From positions 124,001 through 188,000 of the forward strand of contig NZ_BOOZ01000003.1 of NCBI RefSeq assembly GCF_016863495.1: 64,000 bases of DNA, read 5' to 3'. This DNA is from Micromonospora andamanensis (GTDB lineage Bacteria; Actinomycetota; Actinomycetes; Mycobacteriales; Micromonosporaceae). This document shows, one piece after another, positions 55,518 to 63,962 of this stretch (position 1 is its first letter; every line of letters begins with the position of its first letter). Below the pieces are notes generated by a model. It was not told the origin of the DNA. It saw nothing but the letters and a program-made list of their open reading frames with translations, and made no database searches. Both the position numbers and the translations under genes were made by a program.

Positions 55518-56279
55518 CTAGCGGTGCCTGATGAACGGCCCGTCCCACCGTCGGAGGCGACCGGGCAGCGGCAGGTCGTCCCAGGGCACCCGGTGCAGCA
55601 GCCGGTCCAGCAGCAGCCCCAGCAGCAGGGCGGCCAGCCCGTCGGTGAGCCAGTGGAAGTTGAGGTAGGTGGTGGTGACCAGCAGGATCGCCGGTGGCGC
55701 GTAACGAACCAGCCGGTACAGACCGGTCGGCAGCCGGCCGACGGTGAGCGAGACCAGCAGCAGGGCGATCACGCCGTACCAGACGATCGCGTTGGCCACG
55801 TGCCCCGACGGGTACGACATCGAGTAGGAGCCGGCCGGCAGGTGGTTGAAGATCTGCACGGCCTCCTCCGGAGTCAGGAACGGCTCCTTGACCGAGGCGG
55901 TGGGCGCCGCCCGGTCCGTCCAGAGCTTGAGTGGGCCGATCGTCACCATGGTGACCAGGAACGCGCCCGCGACCAGCAGGAACGGCCGGATCGTCCGGCG
56001 GCGCCAGGCCACCGCCACCGCCAGCGCACCGGAGAGCGGCAGCAGCAGCCCGCCGCCCTGACCGAGCAGGTTGAACACCCGGGCGGTCCAGTACAGCGGG
56101 GCCGGGTCGTGGGTGAAGGCCCACTCGCTGACGGCGAGGTCGAGACCGAGCAGGTGACCCCGGGCCAGCGTGGCGGTGAGCGCCACGAACCCGGCCAGCA
56201 GTACGGCGTCGAACCACCAGCCGGCCGGGCGTACCGGCGCCAGGCGGACTCTCCGGCGTACCGATGTCGTCTCCCGCAC
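55518..56279 (-). CDS. PAP2 superfamily phosphatase
   Basis: A 253-residue integral-membrane phosphatase with about six helices. The PAP2 motifs appear as KLWTDRAAPT (motif 1-like), SMSYPSGHVANAIVWYG (motif 2) and TTYLNFHWLTDGLAALLLG (motif 3). The catalytic His residues are in motifs 2 and 3. Such enzymes dephosphorylate undecaprenyl diphosphate or lipid phosphates. GTG 56279 lies 7 nt after TAGCGT (minus strand 56292-56287), so a leaderless start is chosen; GTG 56288 is also in frame. Confidence 0.9.
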   Translation of the reverse strand: MRETTSVRRRVRLAPVRPAGWWFDAVLLAGFVALTATLARGHLLGLDLAVSEWAFTHDPAPLYWTARVFNLLGQGGGLLLPLSGALAVAVAWRRRTIRPFLLVAGAFLVTMVTIGPLKLWTDRAAPTASVKEPFLTPEEAVQIFNHLPAGSYSMSYPSGHVANAIVWYGVIALLLVSLTVGRLPTGLYRLVRYAPPAILLVTTTYLNFHWLTDGLAALLLGLLLDRLLHRVPWDDLPLPGRLRRWDGPFIRHR

Positions 56280-56286
56280 CCCGATC

Positions 56287-56292
56287 ACGCTA
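56287..56292 (-). promoter_or_regulatory. -10 box of PAP2 gene
   Basis: On the minus strand TAGCGT is followed by 7 nt and GTG 56279, the same arrangement as other leaderless genes here. Confidence 0.4.
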
Positions 56293-56382
56293 CCGGCCCG
56301 CGCGGTGCGTCCGGTGAGCGGCGACTGTGGGCCGAGCCACGTAGGGAGGCGTTCCGGCGGAGGAAACGTCAAACTTGACGCC

Positions 56383-57591
56383 GTGCGGATCACCTCGGCC
56401 CTCGTCGACCCGGCGTTGCTCGACCTCCCCTGGTCGACACCGCTGGAGCAGTGGCCGGCCGAACACCTGGTCGCGCTGCCGCAGGGCATCTCCCGGCACG
56501 TGGTGCGTTTCGTGCAGATGGGCGGGCACGTCTACGCGGTGAAGGAGACCGGCGAGCGGGTGGCCGAGCGGGAGTACGACCTGCTGCGCGCCCTGGAACG
56601 GATCGACTTCCCGTCGGTGAAGGCGGTGGCGATCGTCGCCGACCGGGAGTCCGACGCCGGTGAGCCGCTGGACCCCGTACTCATCACCCGTCACCTCCAG
56701 TTCTCCCTGCCGTACCGGGCGCTGTTCTCGCACACGCTGCGGCCGGGGACGATGGGGCGGCTGCTCGACGCGCTCGCCGCGCTGCTGGTCCGGATGCATC
56801 TGACCGGCTTCTTCTGGGGCGACTGCTCGCTGTCGAACACGCTGTTCCGGCGGGACGCGGGGGCCTTCGCCGCGTACCTGGTCGACGCCGAGACCGGCGC
56901 GTTGCGCAGTGTGCTGTCCAACGGTCAGCGGGGCGAGGACCTGGAGATCGCCCGGGTCAACATCTTCGGTGAGGCGCTCGACCTTCAGGCCGCCGGCCTG
57001 CTGCACGACTCGATCGACCCCGAGGTCGTCTGCGAGGAGGTGGTGCAGCGCTACGAGCGGCTCTGGCACGAGATCACCTACGAGCAGCAGGTCGAGCGGG
57101 AGGCCCGGCGCGACATCGAGGGGCGCATCCGCCGGCTCAACGAGTTGGGCTTCGACGTGGCGGAGGTGGCCATGTCGACAATCGACAACGGCCGCTACCT
57201 CATCCGGCCGAAGGTGGTCGACGCCGGGTACCACCACCGGCGGCTGCTCCGCCTGACCGGGCTGGACGCCGAGGAGAACCAGGCCCGCAAGCTGCTCAAC
57301 GACCTCGACGCGTACCGGGCGGAGAGCGACCTGACCGACGAGCAGCAGGCCGCGCACCGCTGGCTGACCGAGGTCTTCGAGCCGGTGGTCCGGGCGGTAC
57401 CCGCGCACCTGCGACGGAAGCTGGAGCCACAGGAACTGTTCGCCCAGATCATCGAGCACAAGTGGCTGCTCTCCGAGCAGGCCGGTCGGGACGTCGGGAT
57501 GCGCCACGCGGTGCATTCGTTCCTGTCCGACGTGCTCGTGCACCGCCCCGACGAACAGGCGGTCCTCGGCGTGGAGATCCCGGCGGGCTGA
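56383..57591 (+). CDS. DUF4032 / InaA-kinase-like protein
   Basis: A 402-residue soluble protein of the DUF4032 family with features of lipopolysaccharide-kinase/InaA-like kinases. These are VYAVKETGERVAEREYDLLRALE (Lys and Glu), and the catalytic-loop pattern LTGFFWGDCSLSNTLFRRD followed by AYLVDAETGAL, the metal-binding Asp. An actinobacterial C-terminal helical region of about 180 residues follows. GTG 56383 starts VRITSALVDPALLDL. A GGAGGAAA sequence lies 18 nt upstream, too far to be certain. The substrate is unknown. Confidence 0.87.
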   Translation: MRITSALVDPALLDLPWSTPLEQWPAEHLVALPQGISRHVVRFVQMGGHVYAVKETGERVAEREYDLLRALERIDFPSVKAVAIVADRESDAGEPLDPVLITRHLQFSLPYRALFSHTLRPGTMGRLLDALAALLVRMHLTGFFWGDCSLSNTLFRRDAGAFAAYLVDAETGALRSVLSNGQRGEDLEIARVNIFGEALDLQAAGLLHDSIDPEVVCEEVVQRYERLWHEITYEQQVEREARRDIEGRIRRLNELGFDVAEVAMSTIDNGRYLIRPKVVDAGYHHRRLLRLTGLDAEENQARKLLNDLDAYRAESDLTDEQQAAHRWLTEVFEPVVRAVPAHLRRKLEPQELFAQIIEHKWLLSEQAGRDVGMRHAVHSFLSDVLVHRPDEQAVLGVEIPAG

Positions 57592-57603
57592 CCTGCTGCC
57601 GGC

Positions 57604-58713
57604 TCACTCGACCCAGGTGCCGCCCCGCATCACCCGGACGATCTCCAGGTCGTCGTCGAGCACCACAAGGTCGGCGCGGAGCCCGACCTGGAGGGTGCCG
57701 ACCTGGTCGCCGAGGCCGACGGCGAGGGCCGGCGTGGTGGACGCCATGCGTACCGCGTCGGGGACCGAGACCCCGGCGGCGACCGTCCTGCGCAGCGCCG
57801 CGTCCATGGTCAACGTGCTACCCGCGATCGCGTTGTCCCGGGAGAGCCGGGCCACCCCGCCGGTAACCGTCACCGCCTGGCCGCCCAGCTCGTACTCACC
57901 GTCCGGCATGCCGGCGGCGGCCATCGCGTCGGTGACCAGCGCACACCGTTCCGGCCCGGCGGTCGAGGTGGCGAAGGTGAGCGTCCCCTCGTGCAGGTGC
58001 ACCCCGTCGGCGACCAACTCGCAGATCACGCTCGGCGCGGTGAGCAGCGCCACCACGGGGCCGGGCTCCCGGTGGTGCACCGGGCGCATCCCGTTGAACA
58101 GGTGGGTGCCGACGCTCGCGCCCGCCGCCACGGCGGCCCGGGTCTGCTCGTACGTGCCGTCGGTGTGTCCCACAGCGGCGACCACCCCCTGCCGGGTGAG
58201 CAGTGCCACGGCCTCCAGCGCGCCGGCCCGCTCGGGGGCGAGGGTGACCATCCGGACCGCTCCGTCACCGATCTTGATCAGTTCGGTCAACTCGTCGGTG
58301 GACGGATCCCGCAGGAACTCCGGGTTCTGCGCGCCGCACCGGGCGGCGGAGAGGTACGGCCCCTCGTAGTGGATGCCGGCCAGCACGCCGTCGCGGACCA
58401 GCGGCGCGAACGCGGCGGTGGCCGAGCGCATCAGCTCGAACGGCGAGCTGACCAGGCTGGCCAGCAGGCTTGTGGTGCCGTGCCTCAGGTGGAACGCGGC
58501 GGCGGCCCGCGCCTGCCCGGCGTCACCTGTGGTGAAGGTGTGCCCGCCACCGCCATGGCTGTGGATGTCCACGAAGCCGGGCACGATCCAGTGCCCGTCG
58601 CGCACCGACGGGTACTCGGCGACCGCACTGATCCGGTCGCCTCTGACCTCGACGCAACCCTGCGAGATCACCCCGCCGGGCGTCACCACCTTGCCGTTCA
58701 CCCGTACGGTCAT
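57604..58713 (-). CDS. nagA: N-acetylglucosamine-6-phosphate deacetylase
   Basis: A metal-dependent amidohydrolase of 369 residues that removes acetate from GlcNAc-6-P. Motifs are IVPGFVDIHSHGGGGHTFTTG, GIHYEGPYLSAARCGAQNPEFLRD for the catalytic Glu, AAVGHTDGTYEQTRAA, VGTHLFNGMRPVHHREPG and ALVTDAMAAAGMPDGEYELGG with the catalytic Asp. ATG 58713 overlaps the ROK gene stop by 4 nt (ATGA). It is the last gene of the nag operon; the product, GlcN-6-P, would go to the SIS protein or NagB-type deamination. Confidence 0.95.
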   Translation of the reverse strand: MTVRVNGKVVTPGGVISQGCVEVRGDRISAVAEYPSVRDGHWIVPGFVDIHSHGGGGHTFTTGDAGQARAAAAFHLRHGTTSLLASLVSSPFELMRSATAAFAPLVRDGVLAGIHYEGPYLSAARCGAQNPEFLRDPSTDELTELIKIGDGAVRMVTLAPERAGALEAVALLTRQGVVAAVGHTDGTYEQTRAAVAAGASVGTHLFNGMRPVHHREPGPVVALLTAPSVICELVADGVHLHEGTLTFATSTAGPERCALVTDAMAAAGMPDGEYELGGQAVTVTGGVARLSRDNAIAGSTLTMDAALRRTVAAGVSVPDAVRMASTTPALAVGLGDQVGTLQVGLRADLVVLDDDLEIVRVMRGGTWVE

Positions 58714-59699
58714 GGCGTCTCCAACTTGTCGAGGGCGAGCAGGGCGGCGCCGAGGCAGCCCGCCTCGTCGCCGAGGACGGCCGGGACCAGTCGCGGTTCC
58801 CGGTGGAAGGTCAGCCGGTCCCGCAGCGCGACGCGCAGCGGGTCGAACAGACCGGCGCCGGCCTGGGCGAGGCCGCCGCCCAGGACGATCGTCTCCACGT
58901 CGTACAGGGCCTGACCGGTGGCGAGCCCGTCGGCAAGTGCCTCGACCGCCTCACGCCAGACCCGGGTGGCCAGATCCTCGCCGGCCGCCGCCCGTGCGGC
59001 CACCTCGGCGGCGGTCACCATGGTCCGTCCCGGGCCGGCGTCGGCGGCGGACCCACCGTCCGATGTCGGGCCAATGAGTTCGGCATAGCGGCGGGCGACG
59101 GATGAGGCGGAGGCGACGGCCTCCAGGCAGCCCCGCTGTCCGCAACCGCAGATTGGCCCGTCCGGGCGGACCAGGATGTGACCGAGTTCCCCGGCCGCGC
59201 CGTGCGCACCGGTGGCGGCCGAGCTGGCCACCACGTGCGCGGCGGCGATGCCGGTGCCGATCGCCACGAAGAGCACATGCCCGGCGTCGCGACCGGCGCC
59301 CAGCCGCGCTTCGGCGAGGCCACCGGCGCGCACGTCGTGGCCGAGCGCCGTGGGCAGGCCGAGCCGCCTGGCCGCCAACTCACGCAGGGGTACGTCCCGG
59401 AAGCCGACGTTCGCCGACCAGACCGCCACGCCGCGCGCCTCGTCCACGACGCCCGGCACCACGATGCCGAGCGCCGTCGGGGTCAGCCCGTCCGCCCGCG
59501 CCTTGCCGGCCAGCCCTTCGGCCACCGTCAGGATCGTCTCGACCACGGCGTCGGGACCGCGCTCGGCGTCGGTGGGGTGTCGTTCGGCGTGCCGCACCGC
59601 ACCGTCCGCGCCGACCAGGGCGCACTTCATCCCGGTGCCGCCCACGTCCAGCGCGACGGCGACCTCTCCGCCGTTCACCGCCACCGGGTCACCTGACAC
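58710..59699 (-). CDS. ROK family sugar kinase (N-acetylglucosamine kinase-like)
   Basis: A 329-residue ROK kinase. The ATP-phosphate motif is ALDVGGTGMKCALVGADG. Zinc-binding residues are in GELGHILVRPDGPICGCGQRGCLEAVAS, with the expected His and three Cys. VETIVLGGGLAQAGAGLFDPL closes the domain. Context with nagA and a SIS protein indicates phosphorylation of GlcNAc, though glucose or mannose kinases share this fold. Its stop overlaps the nagA start, so the two are translated together. Confidence 0.92.
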   Translation of the reverse strand: MSGDPVAVNGGEVAVALDVGGTGMKCALVGADGAVRHAERHPTDAERGPDAVVETILTVAEGLAGKARADGLTPTALGIVVPGVVDEARGVAVWSANVGFRDVPLRELAARRLGLPTALGHDVRAGGLAEARLGAGRDAGHVLFVAIGTGIAAAHVVASSAATGAHGAAGELGHILVRPDGPICGCGQRGCLEAVASASSVARRYAELIGPTSDGGSAADAGPGRTMVTAAEVAARAAAGEDLATRVWREAVEALADGLATGQALYDVETIVLGGGLAQAGAGLFDPLRVALRDRLTFHREPRLVPAVLGDEAGCLGAALLALDKLETP

Positions 59700-59739
59700 C
59701 TCGACGCGACCGGACCGCGGGGATCCGGTGACGGAGAGA

Positions 59740-60669
59740 TCACGTGAGCACCACGGAGCGGCTCAGATGCCGGGGCGCGTCGGGGTCGAGGCCACGGCTG
59801 GTGGCGAGGGCGACGGCGAAGCGTTGGGCCAGGATCAGGTCGGCCATCGGGTCGACAGGGGTACGCCCGGCCGCCCACCGGCCGAGCACCGTCCGGTAGC
59901 CGTGGGTGCGGCTGTGGGCGAAGGAGGCACCGGTGGCGGCGACGTCCTCGGGCAGCCCGTCGGGCAGTTCCCCGAAGGCCCAGACCAGCCGGCCCGGGGC
60001 GGCCACCGAGATGGGGCCGTGCCGGTAGTCCATCGCGGGGTACGCCTCGGCCCAGAAGGTGGCCGCCTCGCGGCACTTCAGCGCGGCCTCTTGGGCCAGC
60101 CCGACCGTCCAGCCGCGACCGAGGAAGGTGACCTGTTCGACAAGGCTCGGGTCGATCGGCAGCGGGGCCCGGACGGCCACCTCCGCGTCGGCGACCAGGG
60201 CTGTCATGTTGTCGCCGAGGTGGGCGCGGAGCAGCGCCAGCGCGGTGGTGGCGAAGCGGGTCTGCACCACTGAGCGTTCGTCGGCGAACGGCATGGTGAC
60301 GGCGGCGTCCGCGGTCTGCACCACGGGTGACGCGGGATCGCCGACCAGCACCGTGGTCGGGATCCGGCCACGCAGCCCGGCGAGCAGGTCCAGTACCTCT
60401 GTGGTGGTGCCGGAGCGGGTGATCGCCAACAGCCGGTCGTAGCGGCGGCCGGCGGGAAACTCGCTGGCCTGGAAGGCATCGGTCTCGCCCTGGCCGGCGG
60501 CCTCCCGGCGGGCCGCGTACGCCATGGCCATGAACCACGACGTGCCGCAGCCGACGACGGCGACCCGCTCACCGGGGCGGGGGAGTCGGTCGAGCATCGC
60601 CGGAGCCAGCTCGCTCGCCTGTCGCCAGCAGTCCGGCTGGCTCGCGATCTCCGCGTGGACGTACGCCAT
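59740..60669 (-). CDS. SIS-domain amino-sugar isomerase/deaminase
   Basis: A 309-residue protein with two sugar-isomerase (SIS) domains. VAVVGCGTSWFMAMAYAARR and LLAITRSGTTTEVLDLLAGL, with the STS-like phosphate loops, lie in the first, and VTFLGRGWTVGLAQEAALKCREAATFWAEAYPAMDYRHGPIS in the second. This is GlmS/AgaS-like. In the nag operon it most likely converts GlcN-6-P to Fru-6-P (NagB-II type). It is the first gene of the operon, divergent from the DeoR regulator. GAGGAG precedes ATG 60669. Confidence 0.9.
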   Translation of the reverse strand: MAYVHAEIASQPDCWRQASELAPAMLDRLPRPGERVAVVGCGTSWFMAMAYAARREAAGQGETDAFQASEFPAGRRYDRLLAITRSGTTTEVLDLLAGLRGRIPTTVLVGDPASPVVQTADAAVTMPFADERSVVQTRFATTALALLRAHLGDNMTALVADAEVAVRAPLPIDPSLVEQVTFLGRGWTVGLAQEAALKCREAATFWAEAYPAMDYRHGPISVAAPGRLVWAFGELPDGLPEDVAATGASFAHSRTHGYRTVLGRWAAGRTPVDPMADLILAQRFAVALATSRGLDPDAPRHLSRSVVLT

Positions 60670-60790
60670 GGGAACTCCTCGGAGGCGGAGCCTTGCTCAT
60701 TACGGCTCGTTAATCCCGTCTTTCGCGCGTCATTCTGCGTGAAACTCACCGGAAATGGCAACCGCAGGAGCGATCGAGCAGAACTGGTTT

Positions 60791-60820
60791 TTGCCACTTC
60801 GTAGTTTCGAGCACTAGTGT
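60791..60820 (+). promoter_or_regulatory. Promoter of the DeoR-type regulator
   Basis: -35 TTGCCA (60791-60796), 18-bp spacer, -10 TAGTGT (60815-60820), about 44 bp before GTG 60864. An ATTACG/GTTAAT near-palindrome around 60696-60712 lies towards the nag operon and may be an operator. Confidence 0.6.
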
Positions 60821-60863
60821 GCACGCAACCAAGCACAGATCGTGCAGACATGGGAGGCCCGGG

Positions 60864-61649
60864 GTGGACCGCTACGCGAGATGGAACGCCCTGCTCGAAA
60901 TGCTCACCGACTCGGGCCGGGTCACCGTCGAGGAGGCCGCCGAACGGCTGGACGTCTCCCAGGCGACCATCCGGCGGGACTTCGACCAACTCGCCCAGCA
61001 GCAGATGATCACGCGTACCCGGGGCGGCGCGGTCGCCAACGGGGTCTCGTACGACCTGCCGCTGCGTTACAAGACGGCCAAGCACTCGGCGGAGAAGCAG
61101 CGCATCGGCGCGGCCGCGGCGGCGCTTGTCTCCCCGGGCACGGTGGTCGGCCTCAACGGCGGCACCACGAGCACCGAGGTGGCCCGGGCGCTCGCGGTGC
61201 GTCCGGATCTCAACACCAACGCCGAGGGCGCGCAGTTGACTGTGGTCACGAACGCGCTGAACATCGCGAACGAGTTGCTCGTCCGGTCCCGGATGAAGGT
61301 GGTGGTGGCCGGCGGCGTGGTCCGACCGAAGTCCTTCGAGCTGGTCGGTCCGCTGGGCGGGGCGCTGCTGCGTGAGGTCACCCTGGACGTGGCGTTGCTC
61401 GGGGTGGACGCCATCGATCCGCTGCTCGGCGCCGCGGCCCATCACGAGGGCGAGGCGGCGATGAACAACCTCATGGTGGCGCGGGCGAAGCGGGTGGTGA
61501 TCATCGCGGACTCGTCCAAACTGGGCGGTCACGCGTTCGCCCGGATCTGCCCTGTCGACCGGGTCGAGACGCTTGTCACCGACTCCGGCGCGGCACCCGA
61601 GGTGGTCGAGGCCTTCAGAGCCGCGGGCGTCCACGTCATCTGTGCCTGA
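60864..61649 (+). CDS. DeoR/GlpR family transcriptional regulator
   Basis: A 261-residue repressor. The N-terminal DeoR HTH is RWNALLEMLTDSGRVTVEEAAERLDVSQATIRRDFDQLAQQQ. The C-terminal sugar-phosphate sensor has VVGLNGGTTSTEVARALA and VALLGVDAIDP. It is divergent from the SIS-ROK-nagA operon and very probably controls it in response to a phosphorylated amino sugar. GTG 60864 follows GGGAGG; ATG 60819 would add 15 residues before the usual DeoR start. Confidence 0.93.
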   Translation: MDRYARWNALLEMLTDSGRVTVEEAAERLDVSQATIRRDFDQLAQQQMITRTRGGAVANGVSYDLPLRYKTAKHSAEKQRIGAAAAALVSPGTVVGLNGGTTSTEVARALAVRPDLNTNAEGAQLTVVTNALNIANELLVRSRMKVVVAGGVVRPKSFELVGPLGGALLREVTLDVALLGVDAIDPLLGAAAHHEGEAAMNNLMVARAKRVVIIADSSKLGGHAFARICPVDRVETLVTDSGAAPEVVEAFRAAGVHVICA

Positions 61650-61716
61650 GGGCTGACGCGGCGTCGCGTCGTCGACGCTCACCGTATCGAGATCCCCCGT
61701 TCCGGCGTGGCGTTGC

Positions 61717-61754
61717 ATACCGGGTATTGCCCACGGCTGCATACCGCGTATGGT
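61717..61754 (+). promoter_or_regulatory. Two palindromic operators over the ABC transporter promoter
   Basis: ATAC-CGG-GTAT (61717-61727) and ATAC-CGC-GTAT (61741-61751), both preceded by TGC, are 24 bp apart. They overlap a candidate promoter, -35 TTGCCC (61727-61732) and -10 TATGGT (61749-61754) with a 16-bp spacer. A dimeric repressor covering both would silence the transporter. Confidence 0.65.
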
Positions 61755-61791
61755 GTCGTCGTCGCCCACACACCAACGGGGGAGGTGCAGC

Positions 61792-62802
61792 TTGCCAGCT
61801 GTCCTGGAAATCGAAGGTCTACGAAAGACGTACCGAAGCCGACGCCGTGGCACCCGCAACGCCCTGGACGGCTTCGACATGCGGGTCGAGGTGGGCCAGG
61901 TGCACGGCTTCCTCGGCCCCAACGGGTCGGGCAAGACCACCACGCTGCGTACGCTGCTCGGCCTGATCCGGCCGGACGGCGGCCGAATGGCGATCCTCGG
62001 GCACGAGGTGCCCGGGACGCTGGACCAGGTCGCCCCGCAGGTCGGCGCGATCGTGGAGAGCCCGCAGTTCTTCCCGCACTTCACCGCCCGGGACACGCTG
62101 TCGCTGCTGGCCGGCGCCGGTGACCTGCCCGAGCAGCGGGTCGACGAGGTGCTGGAACTTGTCGGTCTGCGCGACCGGGCCGGTGAGCGGGTCAAGACGT
62201 ACTCGCTCGGCATGAAGCAGCGCCTCGCGGTCGCCTCGGCGCTGTTGAAGAACCCGCGACTGCTGATCCTGGACGAGCCGGCGAACGGCCTCGACCCGGG
62301 CGGCATCCGGGAGATGCGGACGCTCATGCGCAACCTCTCCGAGGCCGGCATGACAGTGGTGCTGTCCAGCCACATCCTCGGCGAGATCCAGTTGATCTGC
62401 GACTCGGTCACCATCATCTCGCTGGGCCGGCGGGTGGCCTTCGGCCCCGTCGACGAGGTGCTGGCGCAGCACTCCTCCGGCGGGGTCCGGGTGCGGCTGG
62501 AGGCGGTCACCGACCTGCCGGTCGCCGCCACGGCACTGACCCGGGTCGGGGTACGCGTCACCACGAACGACGACCACCTGATGCTCGCCGGGGTGGACAA
62601 GCCGGCCACTGTCACCCGACTCCTGGCCGAGCAGGGCCTCTACGTCAGCGAACTCGCGCCGATCGATGTCGACCTGGAGAGCGTCTTCCTCGAACTGACC
62701 GCCACCGCGCCGGTACCCGGCCAGCACCGGCAGGTCGACCAGTCCGTACGAATCGACGGGACGGCGCCGTCCGCGCCCGCCGGAGGAGGTTGGGGCGCGT
62801 GA
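61792..62802 (+). CDS. ABC transporter ATP-binding protein
   Basis: A 336-residue ATPase of the DRA/CcmA-like exporter class. Walker A is FLGPNGSGKTTTLRTLLG, the signature YSLGMKQRLAVASALLKNP, Walker B LLILDEPANGLDPGG, with the H-loop in VLSSHILGEI. A C-terminal regulatory domain follows. The start is TTG 61792, supported by GGGGGAGGTG 4 nt upstream; ATG 61750 is less likely since it precedes the ribosome-binding site. Its stop overlaps the permease GTG (GTGA), so the pair is coupled. Resistance or lipid export is possible; the substrate is unknown. Confidence 0.93.
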   Translation: MPAVLEIEGLRKTYRSRRRGTRNALDGFDMRVEVGQVHGFLGPNGSGKTTTLRTLLGLIRPDGGRMAILGHEVPGTLDQVAPQVGAIVESPQFFPHFTARDTLSLLAGAGDLPEQRVDEVLELVGLRDRAGERVKTYSLGMKQRLAVASALLKNPRLLILDEPANGLDPGGIREMRTLMRNLSEAGMTVVLSSHILGEIQLICDSVTIISLGRRVAFGPVDEVLAQHSSGGVRVRLEAVTDLPVAATALTRVGVRVTTNDDHLMLAGVDKPATVTRLLAEQGLYVSELAPIDVDLESVFLELTATAPVPGQHRQVDQSVRIDGTAPSAPAGGGWGA

Positions 62803-63812
62803 GTCTCTTCCGTACCGAACTACGCCGGCTGGCCAAGCGTCGCTTCGCCCGCTGGATGACCGCCGGTGGCCTGCTGGTGCTGGTCCTGGTGGTGGCCGGC
62901 ATGTTCTTCAGCAACCAGAAGATCGGCCCGGACCAGTTCGCTGAGGCGCGGCGGGCCGCCGACCAGCAGCACCAGGAGCAGGTGCGCTGGGCCGAGCAGG
63001 AACGCGCGAACTGCGAGCGGGCGAAGGCGGCAGGTGAGAGTGTCGACTACTACCCGGCCGACTGCGCCGAGATCACGCCGCCGCCCCGGGAGTCGATCGA
63101 GGAGCAGTGGTTTCTGCCCTCGACCTTCGACTTCCGGAAGAGCTTCGGCGAGTTGCTGATCCCGCTCGCCGGGATCCTGGCCATGGTCGGGTTCGTGGTC
63201 GGTGCCTCGTTCGTGGGTGCCGAGTGGAACACCGGCGGGATGATGAACCTGCTGCTCTGGCGGCCGAAGCGGCTGACCGTCCTGCTTACCAAGCTGGGCG
63301 CGCTGCTGACCGGGCTGCTCGCGCTGGCGCTGCCCGCCACGGCGGCCTGGTTCGGCAGCATGTGGCTGGTCGCCAACCTGCGCGGCACCACCGAGGGGAT
63401 GACCTCCGGGACCTGGCAGTCGTTCCTCATCGGCGGGTTGCGCGGCATCGTGCTGGCCCTCGTCGCGGCGACTGTGGGCTTCGCCCTGGCCTCGCTCGGC
63501 CGACACACCGCGATGGCGCTCGGCGGGGCGATCGCGGTAATGGTGGTCGGCCAGGTCGGGCTCGGCATCCTGCTCTCCATGGCGCAGGTGCGCTTCGCCG
63601 AGGCGTGGCTGCTGCCCACCTACGCCATCGCCTGGATGACCAAGAAGGTCACACTTCAGGACTGGCAAGCCTGCAACGCCACCTACACAGGTGAGTGTCA
63701 GCCGGCCACCCTGGACATCACCTGGCAGCACTCGTCCGTGCTGTTCACCGTCGGGGTCGTCCTCTTCCTCGGCGCTGCCCTGTGGACGATGCGGCGGCGC
63801 GACATCACCTGA
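62799..63812 (+). CDS. ABC transporter permease
   Basis: A 337-residue ABC-2 type membrane protein. The first helix is WMTAGGLLVLVLVVAGMFF. A periplasm-facing loop of about 90 residues follows with two Cys (RANCERAKAAGESVDYYPADC). At least five more helices include LLIPLAGILAMVGFVVGASFVG and IAVMVVGQVGLGILL. GTG 62799 overlaps the ATPase stop. The strong hairpin at 63821-63854 ends the operon. Confidence 0.92.
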   Translation: MSLFRTELRRLAKRRFARWMTAGGLLVLVLVVAGMFFSNQKIGPDQFAEARRAADQQHQEQVRWAEQERANCERAKAAGESVDYYPADCAEITPPPRESIEEQWFLPSTFDFRKSFGELLIPLAGILAMVGFVVGASFVGAEWNTGGMMNLLLWRPKRLTVLLTKLGALLTGLLALALPATAAWFGSMWLVANLRGTTEGMTSGTWQSFLIGGLRGIVLALVAATVGFALASLGRHTAMALGGAIAVMVVGQVGLGILLSMAQVRFAEAWLLPTYAIAWMTKKVTLQDWQACNATYTGECQPATLDITWQHSSVLFTVGVVLFLGAALWTMRRRDIT

Positions 63813-63820
63813 GCCGGCCG

Positions 63821-63854
63821 ATGGCGGACCGCCCTCGCCGGGGCGGTCCGCCAT
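63821..63854 (+). terminator. Hairpin terminator after ABC permease
   Basis: Perfect 14-bp arms (63821-63834 and 63841-63854) with a 6-nt loop, 8 bp after the permease stop. No U-tract. Confidence 0.75.
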
Positions 63855-63962
63855 GCCCCGCGCTGGTGCCGCCGTCCGGCGGGATGCGGCAGGTGGTGGC
63901 CCTCGTTAGGCTGATGGGCCAGGTTGGCGTCGACGTGCCGGCCGCCCCGGATGAGGAGCAGG

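Noticed and set aside
53842..56217. 791-codon minus-strand frame
   Set aside because: Shadow of the channel, permease and PAP2 genes, low-complexity and without domains.
60670..62615. Long upstream extension of the SIS protein frame on the minus strand
   Set aside because: Passes through the divergent DeoR and ABC genes; the real start at 60669 has GAGGAG in front.
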